Assembly: GCF_042650125.1 (NCBI RefSeq) | Contig: NZ_JBHSAP010000009.1 | Span: 372,001 to 436,000 of the forward strand | Source: Salinithrix halophila | GTDB taxonomy: Bacteria; Bacillota; Bacilli; Thermoactinomycetales; DSM-45169 | DNA: 64,000 nt | Direction of reading: 5' to 3' | Part shown: positions 25,595 to 32,667 of the stretch, piece by piece | Numbering within the stretch: position 1 is the first letter of the stretch | Layout of the letters: each line of letters starts with the position of its first letter | Position numbers and translations under genes: made by a program | Notes under the pieces: generated by a model | What the model saw: only the letters and a program-made list of their open reading frames with translations | The model's database searches: none | What the model was told of the DNA's origin: nothing

Positions 25595-25717
25595 AAAGCG
25601 CCCCCATTTCCCCTTAATACGCATATATAAGCAATAGAATCAAGCATTTATCATTCATTATAAGTATTTAAAAGTGATGAGGCAACAAAAAAAAACCACT
25701 CCGCAGCCCGGATGGTG

Positions 25718-26611
25718 TTAAAGAAATGGCTCGACATACTCCTTGAAATACCGTCCCCAATGAGGCTGTCTTCCGTCTTCGTCGGTAAACCCGTATTCTT
25801 CAACCAATTCCCATGTAGAGAGAGCACGCCCTGATTTCTCCTCCACATAGGGATCGGCTGCGAGGCACGTCACAGCTTTTCCGATATAGGAAGGGGTCTC
25901 CGAGGCGATGAAATGGGGATTCTTCTTGGCTCCTTCCCGCCAGTTAGCTTCTGTGACCCCGAGATGGTCCAGCATCGCTTCTGATCGGAGAAAACCAGGG
26001 GTCAGGGAGACGGATGTAATGTTGTGCGGTCGCAATTCCTCGGCCATCCCCTCTGCCAGGTGGATGGCCGAGATCTTGGTAAGGCTGTAGTAGAGGGACG
26101 TATCCCTCCTGTATCGATAATCCACCCCGTCTGTGATCTCGATGATAAGCCCCTGATTGCGGATCACCATGAGAGGAACGGCATAACGGCTCGTCAGGAT
26201 GCGGGAATTCACGGCCCGTTCCTGCAACCGGATGCCCTTATGCGGAGGCAGCTCCCAAAACGCCATCCCCCATTCCATCCAAGTATCTCCGTCCCCCAGA
26301 TTGTTTACCAGCAGATCCAGGCATCCATCCTGTTCTTTTTCGATCCGTTCAAAAAGGTTCTTTACCTCTTCCTCAACCGTATGATCCACCCGGACGGCGA
26401 TACCCTTTCCTCCGCGGGCATCCACCATTTCAGCTGTTTCCTCAATCGTTTCCGGACGTCTGGTAGCGGGTTTTCCATGGACGCTGCACCCGGTCACATA
26501 GACGGTTGCGCCGGCCTCCCCCAGCATCAGGGCAATCCCCCGCCCCGCACCCTGGGTGGCCCCCGCCACGACGGCGACCTTTCCCTTCAAGGAATTCAAC
26601 GACGGTTCCAC
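25718..26611 (-). CDS. SDR family oxidoreductase
   Basis: 297-residue short-chain dehydrogenase. The coenzyme loop reads VAGATQGAGRGIAL instead of the classical TGxxxGxG, and the catalytic Ser region is followed by Y-x-x-x-K in LYYSLTKISAIH (about residue 180). NNLGDG replaces the usual NNAG. The C-terminal ~60 residues are longer than average. GTG 26611 has GGAGGG five bases upstream. It is a single gene; the substrate is unknown. Confidence 0.8.
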   Translation of the reverse strand: MEPSLNSLKGKVAVVAGATQGAGRGIALMLGEAGATVYVTGCSVHGKPATRRPETIEETAEMVDARGGKGIAVRVDHTVEEEVKNLFERIEKEQDGCLDLLVNNLGDGDTWMEWGMAFWELPPHKGIRLQERAVNSRILTSRYAVPLMVIRNQGLIIEITDGVDYRYRRDTSLYYSLTKISAIHLAEGMAEELRPHNITSVSLTPGFLRSEAMLDHLGVTEANWREGAKKNPHFIASETPSYIGKAVTCLAADPYVEEKSGRALSTWELVEEYGFTDEDGRQPHWGRYFKEYVEPFL

Positions 26612-26714
26612 ACGATCCCTCCAAATATAGGAATTACCCGACTCATCCCTATATTATTTAAGACCGGATCGTTCTTATCCTGCCGAAAAGGATAATTCCT
26701 CCTTTTCTTAACGT

Positions 26715-27509
26715 TCAACCGTCTTTGAGCACCAGCCCTCGCAACCCCGGTTTTCCCTTAAGAAGACCAATCGCATACACCGTGTAAGCCGCATCGGCAG
26801 TCAATTTCACATTGGGGATCTTCAGTACCGCCCTTTCCGTACCGGTCGGACGAACTTCCAGGTTGACGGTTGCTGAGGGGAGAAAGAGGTAGTCGGTTCT
26901 CTCTTTATAGCCGATCTCTTCAAAGAGAACATTGGCACCCGTAACCGCTAAATCCACTCGGGGGGTATCGGGAGAAAGGTGGATAAAACGGATACCGGCC
27001 ATCCCTCTTCGTCTTGTCGGCCGATCTTCCACCGTCAACAGCTCCAGCCTGGCTTTTCTCCCCACCACGGCTACGGTATAGTGCTGACCGGCAGCGGCGG
27101 AGAGCCGTACAGATGCTACCGGCGTCCCTTTTCGGCCCGCAGGGTAAATATCCACTTTGCGACTTCCAGCAGGAAGAGCCCGGTAGTCTGTCGTCTGCCC
27201 GAACTTCACGTTTCGTGCCAACCGTTTCCCGTCAGCATAAACATCGACAAGAGATGCATCAGGGGAGGCATGGAGAATACGAACCATCGCGCTCCCATCC
27301 TCCCTTGGAGGCCTCTGCTGGGCTATCGGTTGCCAATCCTCCATGACTTTGCCCGATCGGTAAGCTTTAGCCACCTTACGGGCGTATTTAAAATGCTTCC
27401 GGTAAAAATGGATGTGAGCATCCGGGTCCATATACTTGTAATAATCAGCTAGCAGCAGGTAGCGATAAGCCTTTTCTATCCAGCGTCTCATCTCTTCTTT
27501 CGAAGCCAT
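26715..27509 (-). CDS. DUF4397 domain protein
   Basis: 264 residues. After a basic helical start (about 1-70) come two DUF4397 repeats of ~90 residues, beginning VRILHASPDASLVDVYADG and IRFIHLSPDTPRVDLAV. These are immunoglobulin-like beta domains often found on secreted or coat proteins. No signal peptide is seen, so a spore-coat or cytoplasmic location is possible. ATG 27509 follows GGAGGTC. It has no obvious operon partner. Confidence 0.8.
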   Translation of the reverse strand: MASKEEMRRWIEKAYRYLLLADYYKYMDPDAHIHFYRKHFKYARKVAKAYRSGKVMEDWQPIAQQRPPREDGSAMVRILHASPDASLVDVYADGKRLARNVKFGQTTDYRALPAGSRKVDIYPAGRKGTPVASVRLSAAAGQHYTVAVVGRKARLELLTVEDRPTRRRGMAGIRFIHLSPDTPRVDLAVTGANVLFEEIGYKERTDYLFLPSATVNLEVRPTGTERAVLKIPNVKLTADAAYTVYAIGLLKGKPGLRGLVLKDG

Positions 27510-27687
27510 TATCCGACCTCCTTGTTCGGAACCTCATCCCTTAAGAATATGCGCCCATGGGCAGGAAGTGTCCGAAAAAAACGGCGTTCAGTGATCCACC
27601 AGTGGATAGAGGCCGCCCTTTCCAATCCGCACCGGGAGAATAAACTGTGGATGACCAACAGCTTCGAAAAAGGAGGGCGGTTAAACC

Positions 27688-27843
27688 ATGTGGCTGGCCA
27701 AAATAGCCAACCTCTTTGCCGGGATCGGCAGCTTCGGAAAGTTATCATCCATTTGGAAATGGTGGGGGACGGTCCGTTCTTTTCACCAATTGTGGAAACG
27801 GGTGAAAACGATGTGGGGAGTTTTCACAAAAGCGGCCGCCTAA
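27688..27843 (+). CDS. 51-residue Trp-rich basic peptide, leaderless-bacteriocin-like
   Basis: ATG 27688 is preceded by AAAGGAGGGCGG, and a strong terminator follows within four bases of the stop, so this is a compact single gene. The product starts MWLAKIANLFAGIGSFGKLS, has six Trp (2, 23, 25, 26, 36, 43), eight Lys/Arg and no acidic residue, and no leader-type N-terminus. Length, composition, and a WK-x-x-G-x-V segment in mid-sequence recall aureocin A53 and lacticin Q. That similarity is judged by eye only. No dedicated immunity or export gene is next to it, so a sporulation or membrane role is also possible. Confidence 0.55.
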   Translation: MWLAKIANLFAGIGSFGKLSSIWKWWGTVRSFHQLWKRVKTMWGVFTKAAA

Positions 27844-27846
27844 TCA

Positions 27847-27884
27847 AACAAAAATCCTGCCTGGATCAGGCGGGATTTTTGTTT
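27847..27884 (+). terminator. Terminator of the Trp-rich peptide gene
   Basis: AACAAAAATCCTGCCTG / CAGGCGGGATTTTTGTT with a 3-base loop and T-rich arm. Confidence 0.85.
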
Positions 27885-27932
27885 AGGAGTGCGAAAGAAG
27901 GATATCCCCCGATTGAAGGAGCCAAGCACCGC

Positions 27933-28169
27933 TCATCCTTCGGAGCTTTTCGGGTTCCTCCGCACCCGCTGGTTGCATAGGATCATCGTATTTTGCTGTT
28001 TGGAGACGATGTTATTGTTGTTTCCCGTCACGGTGATCCCCCCAACGGATTTCTGATTCATGGGGGGGTTCATCTGCTGACCTGGGCGGGGTACGACAGG
28101 AATATTGGGTTGATTCGACAGAGTCCCGTTCTGGGAGACAATCCCATATAGGCTTCTCCACATACGCAC
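27933..28169 (-). CDS. Hypothetical Pro/Asn/Gln-rich protein
   Basis: About 78 residues if started at GTG 28169, seven bases after AAGGGGG; ATG 28163 and an upstream start at 28289 are alternatives. The middle is rich in Pro, Asn and Gln (PVVPRPGQQMNPPMNQ), and the end is basic (NQRVRRNPKSSEG). The GITVTGNNNNIV segment suggests a beta or low-complexity surface protein. Not recognised. Its place next to the cotJ operon makes a spore-associated role conceivable, but this is a guess. Confidence 0.45.
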   Translation of the reverse strand: MRMWRSLYGIVSQNGTLSNQPNIPVVPRPGQQMNPPMNQKSVGGITVTGNNNNIVSKQQNTMILCNQRVRRNPKSSEG

Positions 28170-28354
28170 GAAGCCACCCCCTTGGTATCCTTTTATTTTA
28201 TGATCGATCTTTTCTATTGAACCGGCCATTGCTCGGGGTGCCCGAACCATCCTTATCACGCCGGAATTCCTTTCGTCTATGCTTGACATTCCCGTTCTAA
28301 GCCCTTTTTTCTTTCAATATAATGGCACTGGTAAAAGGAAACGGAGGAATCGGT

Positions 28355-28585
28355 ATGTATACGACGAGAAAAGTGTATTTCCCTTTCGTCGGTCCCTATG
28401 ATCCCTGTCCTCCCATGCGAGTCAAAACTTACGAAACACCCCCCCAGCTCTATATGGGATTCCAACCTTACAACCTCCCCCAGTTCTCACCGCCAGAGGC
28501 TTTGAAACGGGGAGCACTGTGGCCGGCCCTGTATGCCCCCTACACCAACCCTTTTGAACACCCAGATGGTGGTCGCCATGACTAG
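28355..28585 (+). CDS. cotJA: Spore coat protein CotJA
   Basis: 76 residues. Recognised from VGPYDPCPPMRVKTYETPPQ and LPQFSPPEALKRGALWP, the core of CotJA. It assembles into the inner coat together with CotJC. ATG 28355 follows GGAGGAAT; the frame opens earlier at 28322. First gene of cotJABC, overlapping cotJB by eight bases. Expression from a mother-cell sigma factor is expected from known cotJ biology, but I did not find a clear sigma-E promoter. Confidence 0.9.
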   Translation: MYTTRKVYFPFVGPYDPCPPMRVKTYETPPQLYMGFQPYNLPQFSPPEALKRGALWPALYAPYTNPFEHPDGGRHD

Positions 28586-28859
28586 CATCCATCATTGGAG
28601 CGACGAAAAGAAAAAGGAATACTTCCATTCCTTGGAGCAAATCCAAATCCTCGACTTCGTCTTGGTGGAGTTGACCCTCTATTTGGATACCCATCCCAAC
28701 GATCGGCAAGCCATTCGCCAATATAACGAAACCACCCGACAAAGCTTCGAACTGAAAAACCGCTTCCAGCAGCGGTTTGGTCCTTTACAGCCCTTTGGGG
28801 GCAGCTATTCCACCGATCCCTGGTCTTGGGGGGAAGCACCTTGGCCTTGGCAGATCTAA
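28578..28859 (+). CDS. cotJB: Spore coat protein CotJB
   Basis: 93 residues. The segment LEQIQILDFVLVELTLYLDTH followed by PNDRQAIRQYNE is the CotJB core. The end is Gly/Pro/Trp-rich (WSWGEAPWPWQI). ATG 28578 overlaps the cotJA stop. Function is in coat assembly; no enzymatic activity is known. Confidence 0.88.
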   Translation: MTSIHHWSDEKKKEYFHSLEQIQILDFVLVELTLYLDTHPNDRQAIRQYNETTRQSFELKNRFQQRFGPLQPFGGSYSTDPWSWGEAPWPWQI

Positions 28860-28886
28860 AACCTACAGATCGAAGGAGGATTTCGT

Positions 28887-29456
28887 TTGTGGATTTATGA
28901 AAAAAAATTGCAATATCCCGTTCGTGTCAGCAAATGCGACCCGCGCATGGCCAAATTTCTGATTGAACAATACGGTGGAGCAGACGGTGAACTGGCAGCG
29001 GCCCTCCGTTATCTCAACCAGCGATACACCCTCCCCGATAAAGTGATCGGCCTTGTCAACGACATCGGCACGGAAGAGCTGGCTCACCTGGAAATGATTG
29101 CTACCATGGTTTATAAACTGACGAAAGATGCGACAGCCGAGCAGATGAAGGAGGCGGGGCTCGGAGACCATTATGCCGATCATGATAAAGCTCTCTTCTT
29201 CCATAACGCGGCGGGAAACCCCTTTACCGCCACTTATTTTCAAGCGAAGGGGGATCCGATCGCCGACCTGTATGAGGACATTGCAGCAGAAGAAAAAGCC
29301 CGGGCGACTTACCAATGGCTCATCAATATGACCGACGACCCGGACTTGATCGACGGGCTGACGTTCCTCCGAGAACGGGAAATCGTTCACTCCCAACGCT
29401 TCCGAGAGGCCGTCGACCTGATTAAAGAAGAGCAATCGAAGAAAACCGTATACTGA
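28887..29456 (+). CDS. cotJC: Spore coat manganese catalase CotJC
   Basis: 189 residues, dimanganese catalase-like four-helix bundle. Metal ligands are expected in GGADGELAAALRYLNQ, GTEELAHLEMIA (Glu and His), IAAEEKARATYQWL and REREIVHSQRF. In B. subtilis this protein is in the spore coat and is thought to protect spores from peroxide. The start is TTG 28887 with AGGAGG upstream. Last gene of the cotJ operon, followed by a terminator. Confidence 0.92.
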   Translation: MWIYEKKLQYPVRVSKCDPRMAKFLIEQYGGADGELAAALRYLNQRYTLPDKVIGLVNDIGTEELAHLEMIATMVYKLTKDATAEQMKEAGLGDHYADHDKALFFHNAAGNPFTATYFQAKGDPIADLYEDIAAEEKARATYQWLINMTDDPDLIDGLTFLREREIVHSQRFREAVDLIKEEQSKKTVY

Positions 29457-29457
29457 T

Positions 29458-29492
29458 AAACCGGGCAGCCCAGTACAGGGCCGTCCGGTTTC
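29458..29492. terminator. Terminator after cotJC
   Basis: AAACCGGGCAGCCC / GGGCCGTCCGGTTT with one mismatch; lies between cotJC and the convergent Ger(x)C fragment. Confidence 0.65.
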
Positions 29493-29502
29493 CCTATTTG
29501 TC

Positions 29503-29961
29503 CTAATTTAAGATTCCATCCCCCACAATTTCCACTTCTACTTTCGGCTTAAAACGCACACGGGGATAATCCCGGAACCATTTCTTTTTCTTCCTCACCT
29601 CCGGATTAAAGGCGATCAGTTGGCGAGCGACACAAAAAGCATCACAATGGGCCTTTTGCAGCTTTCTGACCAACTCTTCCGATTCCCGCGTCAATATTTT
29701 GGACAAGGTTTTGTTGAGACGTTTCATGGTTTTCTCGTCATTCACTTGGTCCATAGGGAACTCTGAGACTGTCCCCAGCAATTTGACATCGAGGCGCACT
29801 TCCACATTCCCGTTGGGCCGGACAAGAACCTCACATTTGCGTTTCACCTGGTTTCTCTTGATTTCGATAATGACATAGCCAGCAGGGTTACGCCACCATA
29901 CGGCTTCCCCGTCTAACCGAATACCACAAAGGGGATTGTCGCTCCCGAGTTTGGTTGTTCC
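29503..29961 (-). pseudogene. 5'-truncated Ger(x)C spore germination protein
   Basis: The minus-strand frame reads through FVGTTKLGSDNPLCG, then GYVIIEIKRN, and ends HCDAFCVARQLIAF then WFRDYPRVRFKPKVEVEI. This matches the C-terminal third of GerAC-type germinant receptor lipoproteins. Nothing of the N-terminal lipobox or domain 1 is present; the frame opens right at the terminator of sigK. The only start-like codon (GTG 29847) would give 114 residues with no convincing ribosome binding site. No gerA or gerB partners flank it. I read it as a decayed receptor operon; a functional fragment is unlikely. Confidence 0.65.
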
Positions 29962-29963
29962 AA

Positions 29964-29993
29964 CAAAAAAACCGACCTTCCTTGGCCGGTTTC
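29964..29993 (-). terminator. Terminator of sigK
   Basis: AAACCGACC / GGCCGGTTT stem followed on the minus strand by a T run, about 25 bases after the sigK stop. Confidence 0.7.
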
Positions 29994-30014
29994 TTTCCCG
30001 ATATCGTTATCCCC

Positions 30015-30713
30015 TCAGGTTCCTACCCGGTAAAATTCATGAAAAAGCTTAATCAACGCCCGCTTCTCGATTCGGGAGACATAGGAACGGGAGATACCCA
30101 GTTCCTTGGCGATTTCCCGTTGCGTCTTCTCTTTCCCCCCCGACAGTCCGAACCGACTCTTAATCACTTCCTGTTCCCGTTCATCCAGGATATGAAGATG
30201 CCCATAAATTTTCTTTTTCTCAATCTTCATTTGCACCTTTTCCACGATCTCATCCCGCTCTGTCCCTAATACATCGATAAGAGTGATCTCATTCCCCTCT
30301 TTATCAGTACCGATAGGATCGTGCAAGGAGACATCCTTACGAGCTTTTTTAAGGGAACGGAGATGCATGAGGATTTCGTTTTCAATGCAACGGGCAGCGT
30401 AGGTAGCCAGTTTGGTTCCTTTGTTGGGCTGATAAGATTCAATGGCCTTGATCAGGCCGATGGTGCCGATGGAGATGAGATCTTCCGTGTCCTCGTTGGT
30501 ATTCTCGAACTTTTTGGTGATGTGGGCGACGAGACGAAGGTTGTGTTCAATCAATTTGTTTCGGGCCTGACGGTCACCCTGGGCCATCTTTTTAAGGCAC
30601 TGTTCCTCATCTTTTTCGTTCAGGGGCTGGGGAAAAGCGTTGTTCTTGATATATGCGACAAAGTACCACACTTCCCGGAACAGGATAGCGAGAGTCGTGA
30701 TCAAACCGGGCAC
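30015..30713 (-). CDS. sigK: RNA polymerase sporulation sigma factor SigK
   Basis: 232-residue late mother-cell sigma factor. The hydrophobic pro-sequence (LAILFREVWYFVAY) precedes IKNNAFPQPL, so processing by SpoIVFB is expected. Region 2 is NLRLVAHITKKFEN with DLISIGTIGLIKAIE, and region 4 has the HTH TQREIAKELGISRSYVSRIE. GTG 30713 lies six bases after GGAGGTGA and gives a pro-sequence of the right size; GTG 30725 is less likely. The gene is continuous, so there is no skin-type insertion as in B. subtilis. Confidence 0.93.
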   Translation of the reverse strand: MPGLITTLAILFREVWYFVAYIKNNAFPQPLNEKDEEQCLKKMAQGDRQARNKLIEHNLRLVAHITKKFENTNEDTEDLISIGTIGLIKAIESYQPNKGTKLATYAARCIENEILMHLRSLKKARKDVSLHDPIGTDKEGNEITLIDVLGTERDEIVEKVQMKIEKKKIYGHLHILDEREQEVIKSRFGLSGGKEKTQREIAKELGISRSYVSRIEKRALIKLFHEFYRVGT

Positions 30714-30821
30714 AGCCGCTGTCACCTCCGCTCATGTTTGCCGAAAAACAGGTGTTACCAGCATATGTGCAGGCGCACGGGCGCGTGCCTGTACGGGGAA
30801 AATCAGGGAAAGGATTGGGTT

Positions 30822-31068
30822 TTCACAGGCTCCACAGCCTCCGTATTATATACGACTATAAAGGGTTAAAGCGATGAAGTTTTATAAATTTTTATTTCTA
30901 AAACCTGATCTAAGTATCCCATCTATCCATCACAACAGTTTCATCCAAAATATAACATTATAAAAACGCATACGCTCTCTTATCCGAGGACCCCCCCCTT
31001 ACTAATAAGGGTTTTGTCCGAAGAGGTATTTTTCTGGTTTTTTCAAACCAGATGTTTTATTTTATTTG
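30822..31068 (+). promoter_or_regulatory. Leader region of the alanine symporter gene
   Basis: TTCACA-16-TATTAT (30822-30849) is a plausible promoter. About 290 bases follow before the symporter start. They contain a compound hairpin (30976-31026: CTCTT, GGAC and CCCTTA arms pairing with TAAGGG, GTCC and AAGAG) and then an intrinsic terminator-like hairpin (TCTGGTTT/AAACCAGA plus T-rich tail, 31033-31068). A short frame at 30873 has a weak site and is not called. This layout suggests transcription attenuation; the RNA family is not recognised. Confidence 0.45.
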
Positions 31069-31143
31069 GAAACATTTACTTATAGATTTAAGCCCCATTT
31101 CGTGTTCTAATTTTATAGAACTATATGAAAGGGGCGTTGCGAA

Positions 31144-32571
31144 TTGTTGGACTATTTTATTAATACTGCCAATGATATCCTCTGGTCTTACATTTTGATT
31201 GCACTTCTCCTTGGGCTGGGACTCTACTTTACAATCGGGACCGGCTTTGTTCAGCTCCGCCATTTGAAAGAGATGTTTCGTGTTTTAAAAGACAAACCGG
31301 CAAAGGCACCCGATGGAAGTAAACAAATCTCCTCGTTGCAGGCGTTTTTCGTCGGTGCAGCGACCCGGATCGGAACCGGGAACGTCGCAGGTGTAGCAAC
31401 AGCTATCGCCGCTGGGGGTCCCGGTGCCGTCTTTTGGATGTGGCTGGTCGCTGTGTTGGGAGGAGCCTCTGCCTTCGTGGAAAGCACCCTGGCACAGATT
31501 TACAAAGCAAAAGACAAAGTTGGCTTCAAAGGTGGCCCCGGTTATTATATGCAAAAACAATTGGGAGCCAAGTGGATGAGCGCCATTTTCGCCGTTACCA
31601 TTATCCTGAGCTTTGGCCTAACCTTCAACGCTGTCCAAAGCAACACGATTGCAAGCGCTTTCAACAACTCTTTTGATATGAATCCCGTGGTCTTAGGGGT
31701 TGTGCTCGCAGTTTTAACAGGAATCATTATCTTTGGTGGGATTACCCGTATCGCTCGCTTCTCAGAGATCATTGTTCCTTTCATGGCCGCCTTTTATATC
31801 CTGTTGGCCCTGTATGTCATGATCGTCAACTTCACTCAAATCCCTGCCGTATTGACCTTGATTTTCAAGAGCGCCTTTGGTTTGGAGCAAGTAGTCGGCG
31901 GAGGGATGGGGGCTGCCATCATGATGGGAGTCAAGCGGGGATTATTCTCCAATGAAGCAGGGATGGGAAGCGCGCCTAATGCCGCTGCCACGGCAACCGT
32001 CACTCATCCTGTGAAACAGGGGTTCGTTCAAGCACTCGGCGTCTTCTTTGACACCCTGCTCGTATGTAGCGCAACAGCTTTTATCATCTTGACTTCCGGT
32101 GCCAAGCCCTCAGAGCAGTTAACGGGAATCGATTTAACCCAAACGGCTATGGGTGAACATTTTGGTGAATGGGCCGGCTTATTTTTAGCCATCGCCATTT
32201 TCACCTTTGCATTCAGCTCAATTATTGGTAGCTATTATTACGGGGAAGCCAATATCACCTTCATTCATAAAAGCCCGAAGGTTTTACTCACCTACCGAAT
32301 TCTAGCCCTGGGAATGGTCGTATTCGGAGCAGTCGCCAGCCTAGAAATCGTCTGGAGTTTGGCCGACCTAGCCATGGCGCTGATGGCATTGACAAACCTT
32401 ATCGCCATCATGCTTCTCGGAAAGTATGCATTTGCCGCATTGAAAGATTACCTCGCTCAACGAAACCAGGGGAAAGACCCCGTCTTTTATGCGAACAGCA
32501 TTCCAGGATTGAAGGGAATTGAGTGCTGGGACGAAAAACCGTCGGCAGAGAAAGAACAAAAAGGAGCTTAA
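31144..32571 (+). CDS. Sodium:alanine (AGCS family) symporter
   Basis: 475 residues with about ten to eleven transmembrane helices. The AGCS family signature GGPGAVFWMWLVAVLG is near residue 100, with IGTGNVAGVATAIA before it and GMGSAPNAAATA (about 285) after. It imports alanine or glycine with sodium. Start TTG 31144 follows AAAGGGG; the next codon is also TTG, in the same frame. The long structured leader upstream suggests regulated expression. It shares a bidirectional terminator with the immune inhibitor A gene. Confidence 0.9.
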   Translation: MLDYFINTANDILWSYILIALLLGLGLYFTIGTGFVQLRHLKEMFRVLKDKPAKAPDGSKQISSLQAFFVGAATRIGTGNVAGVATAIAAGGPGAVFWMWLVAVLGGASAFVESTLAQIYKAKDKVGFKGGPGYYMQKQLGAKWMSAIFAVTIILSFGLTFNAVQSNTIASAFNNSFDMNPVVLGVVLAVLTGIIIFGGITRIARFSEIIVPFMAAFYILLALYVMIVNFTQIPAVLTLIFKSAFGLEQVVGGGMGAAIMMGVKRGLFSNEAGMGSAPNAAATATVTHPVKQGFVQALGVFFDTLLVCSATAFIILTSGAKPSEQLTGIDLTQTAMGEHFGEWAGLFLAIAIFTFAFSSIIGSYYYGEANITFIHKSPKVLLTYRILALGMVVFGAVASLEIVWSLADLAMALMALTNLIAIMLLGKYAFAALKDYLAQRNQGKDPVFYANSIPGLKGIECWDEKPSAEKEQKGA

Positions 32572-32589
32572 CGCTTTCTCAATGAACAA

Positions 32590-32631
32590 CAAAACCGCTC
32601 CACCCATTTCTAGGGGATGGAGCGGTTTTTA
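32590..32631. terminator. Bidirectional terminator symporter / inhA copy
   Basis: AAAACCGCTCCA / TGGAGCGGTTTT stem with A and T runs on both sides. A related hairpin follows the other inhA copy. Confidence 0.85.
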
Positions 32632-32667
32632 ATTGGTGCAAAAACCATTTGATCCCTTACAGAGAGA

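Noticed and set aside
27522..27980. 152-codon plus-strand frame over the Trp-rich peptide gene.
   Set aside because: It spans the terminator at 27847-27884 and has no ribosome binding site; the 51-codon gene in another frame is better supported.
30015..30713. Looked for a skin-like prophage element interrupting sigK.
   Set aside because: The reading frame is continuous from the pro-sequence to the HTH.
30873..30962. 29-codon frame starting MKFYKFLFLKP with AAAGGG upstream.
   Set aside because: Very AT-rich, weak site, lies in the symporter leader and looks like chance.
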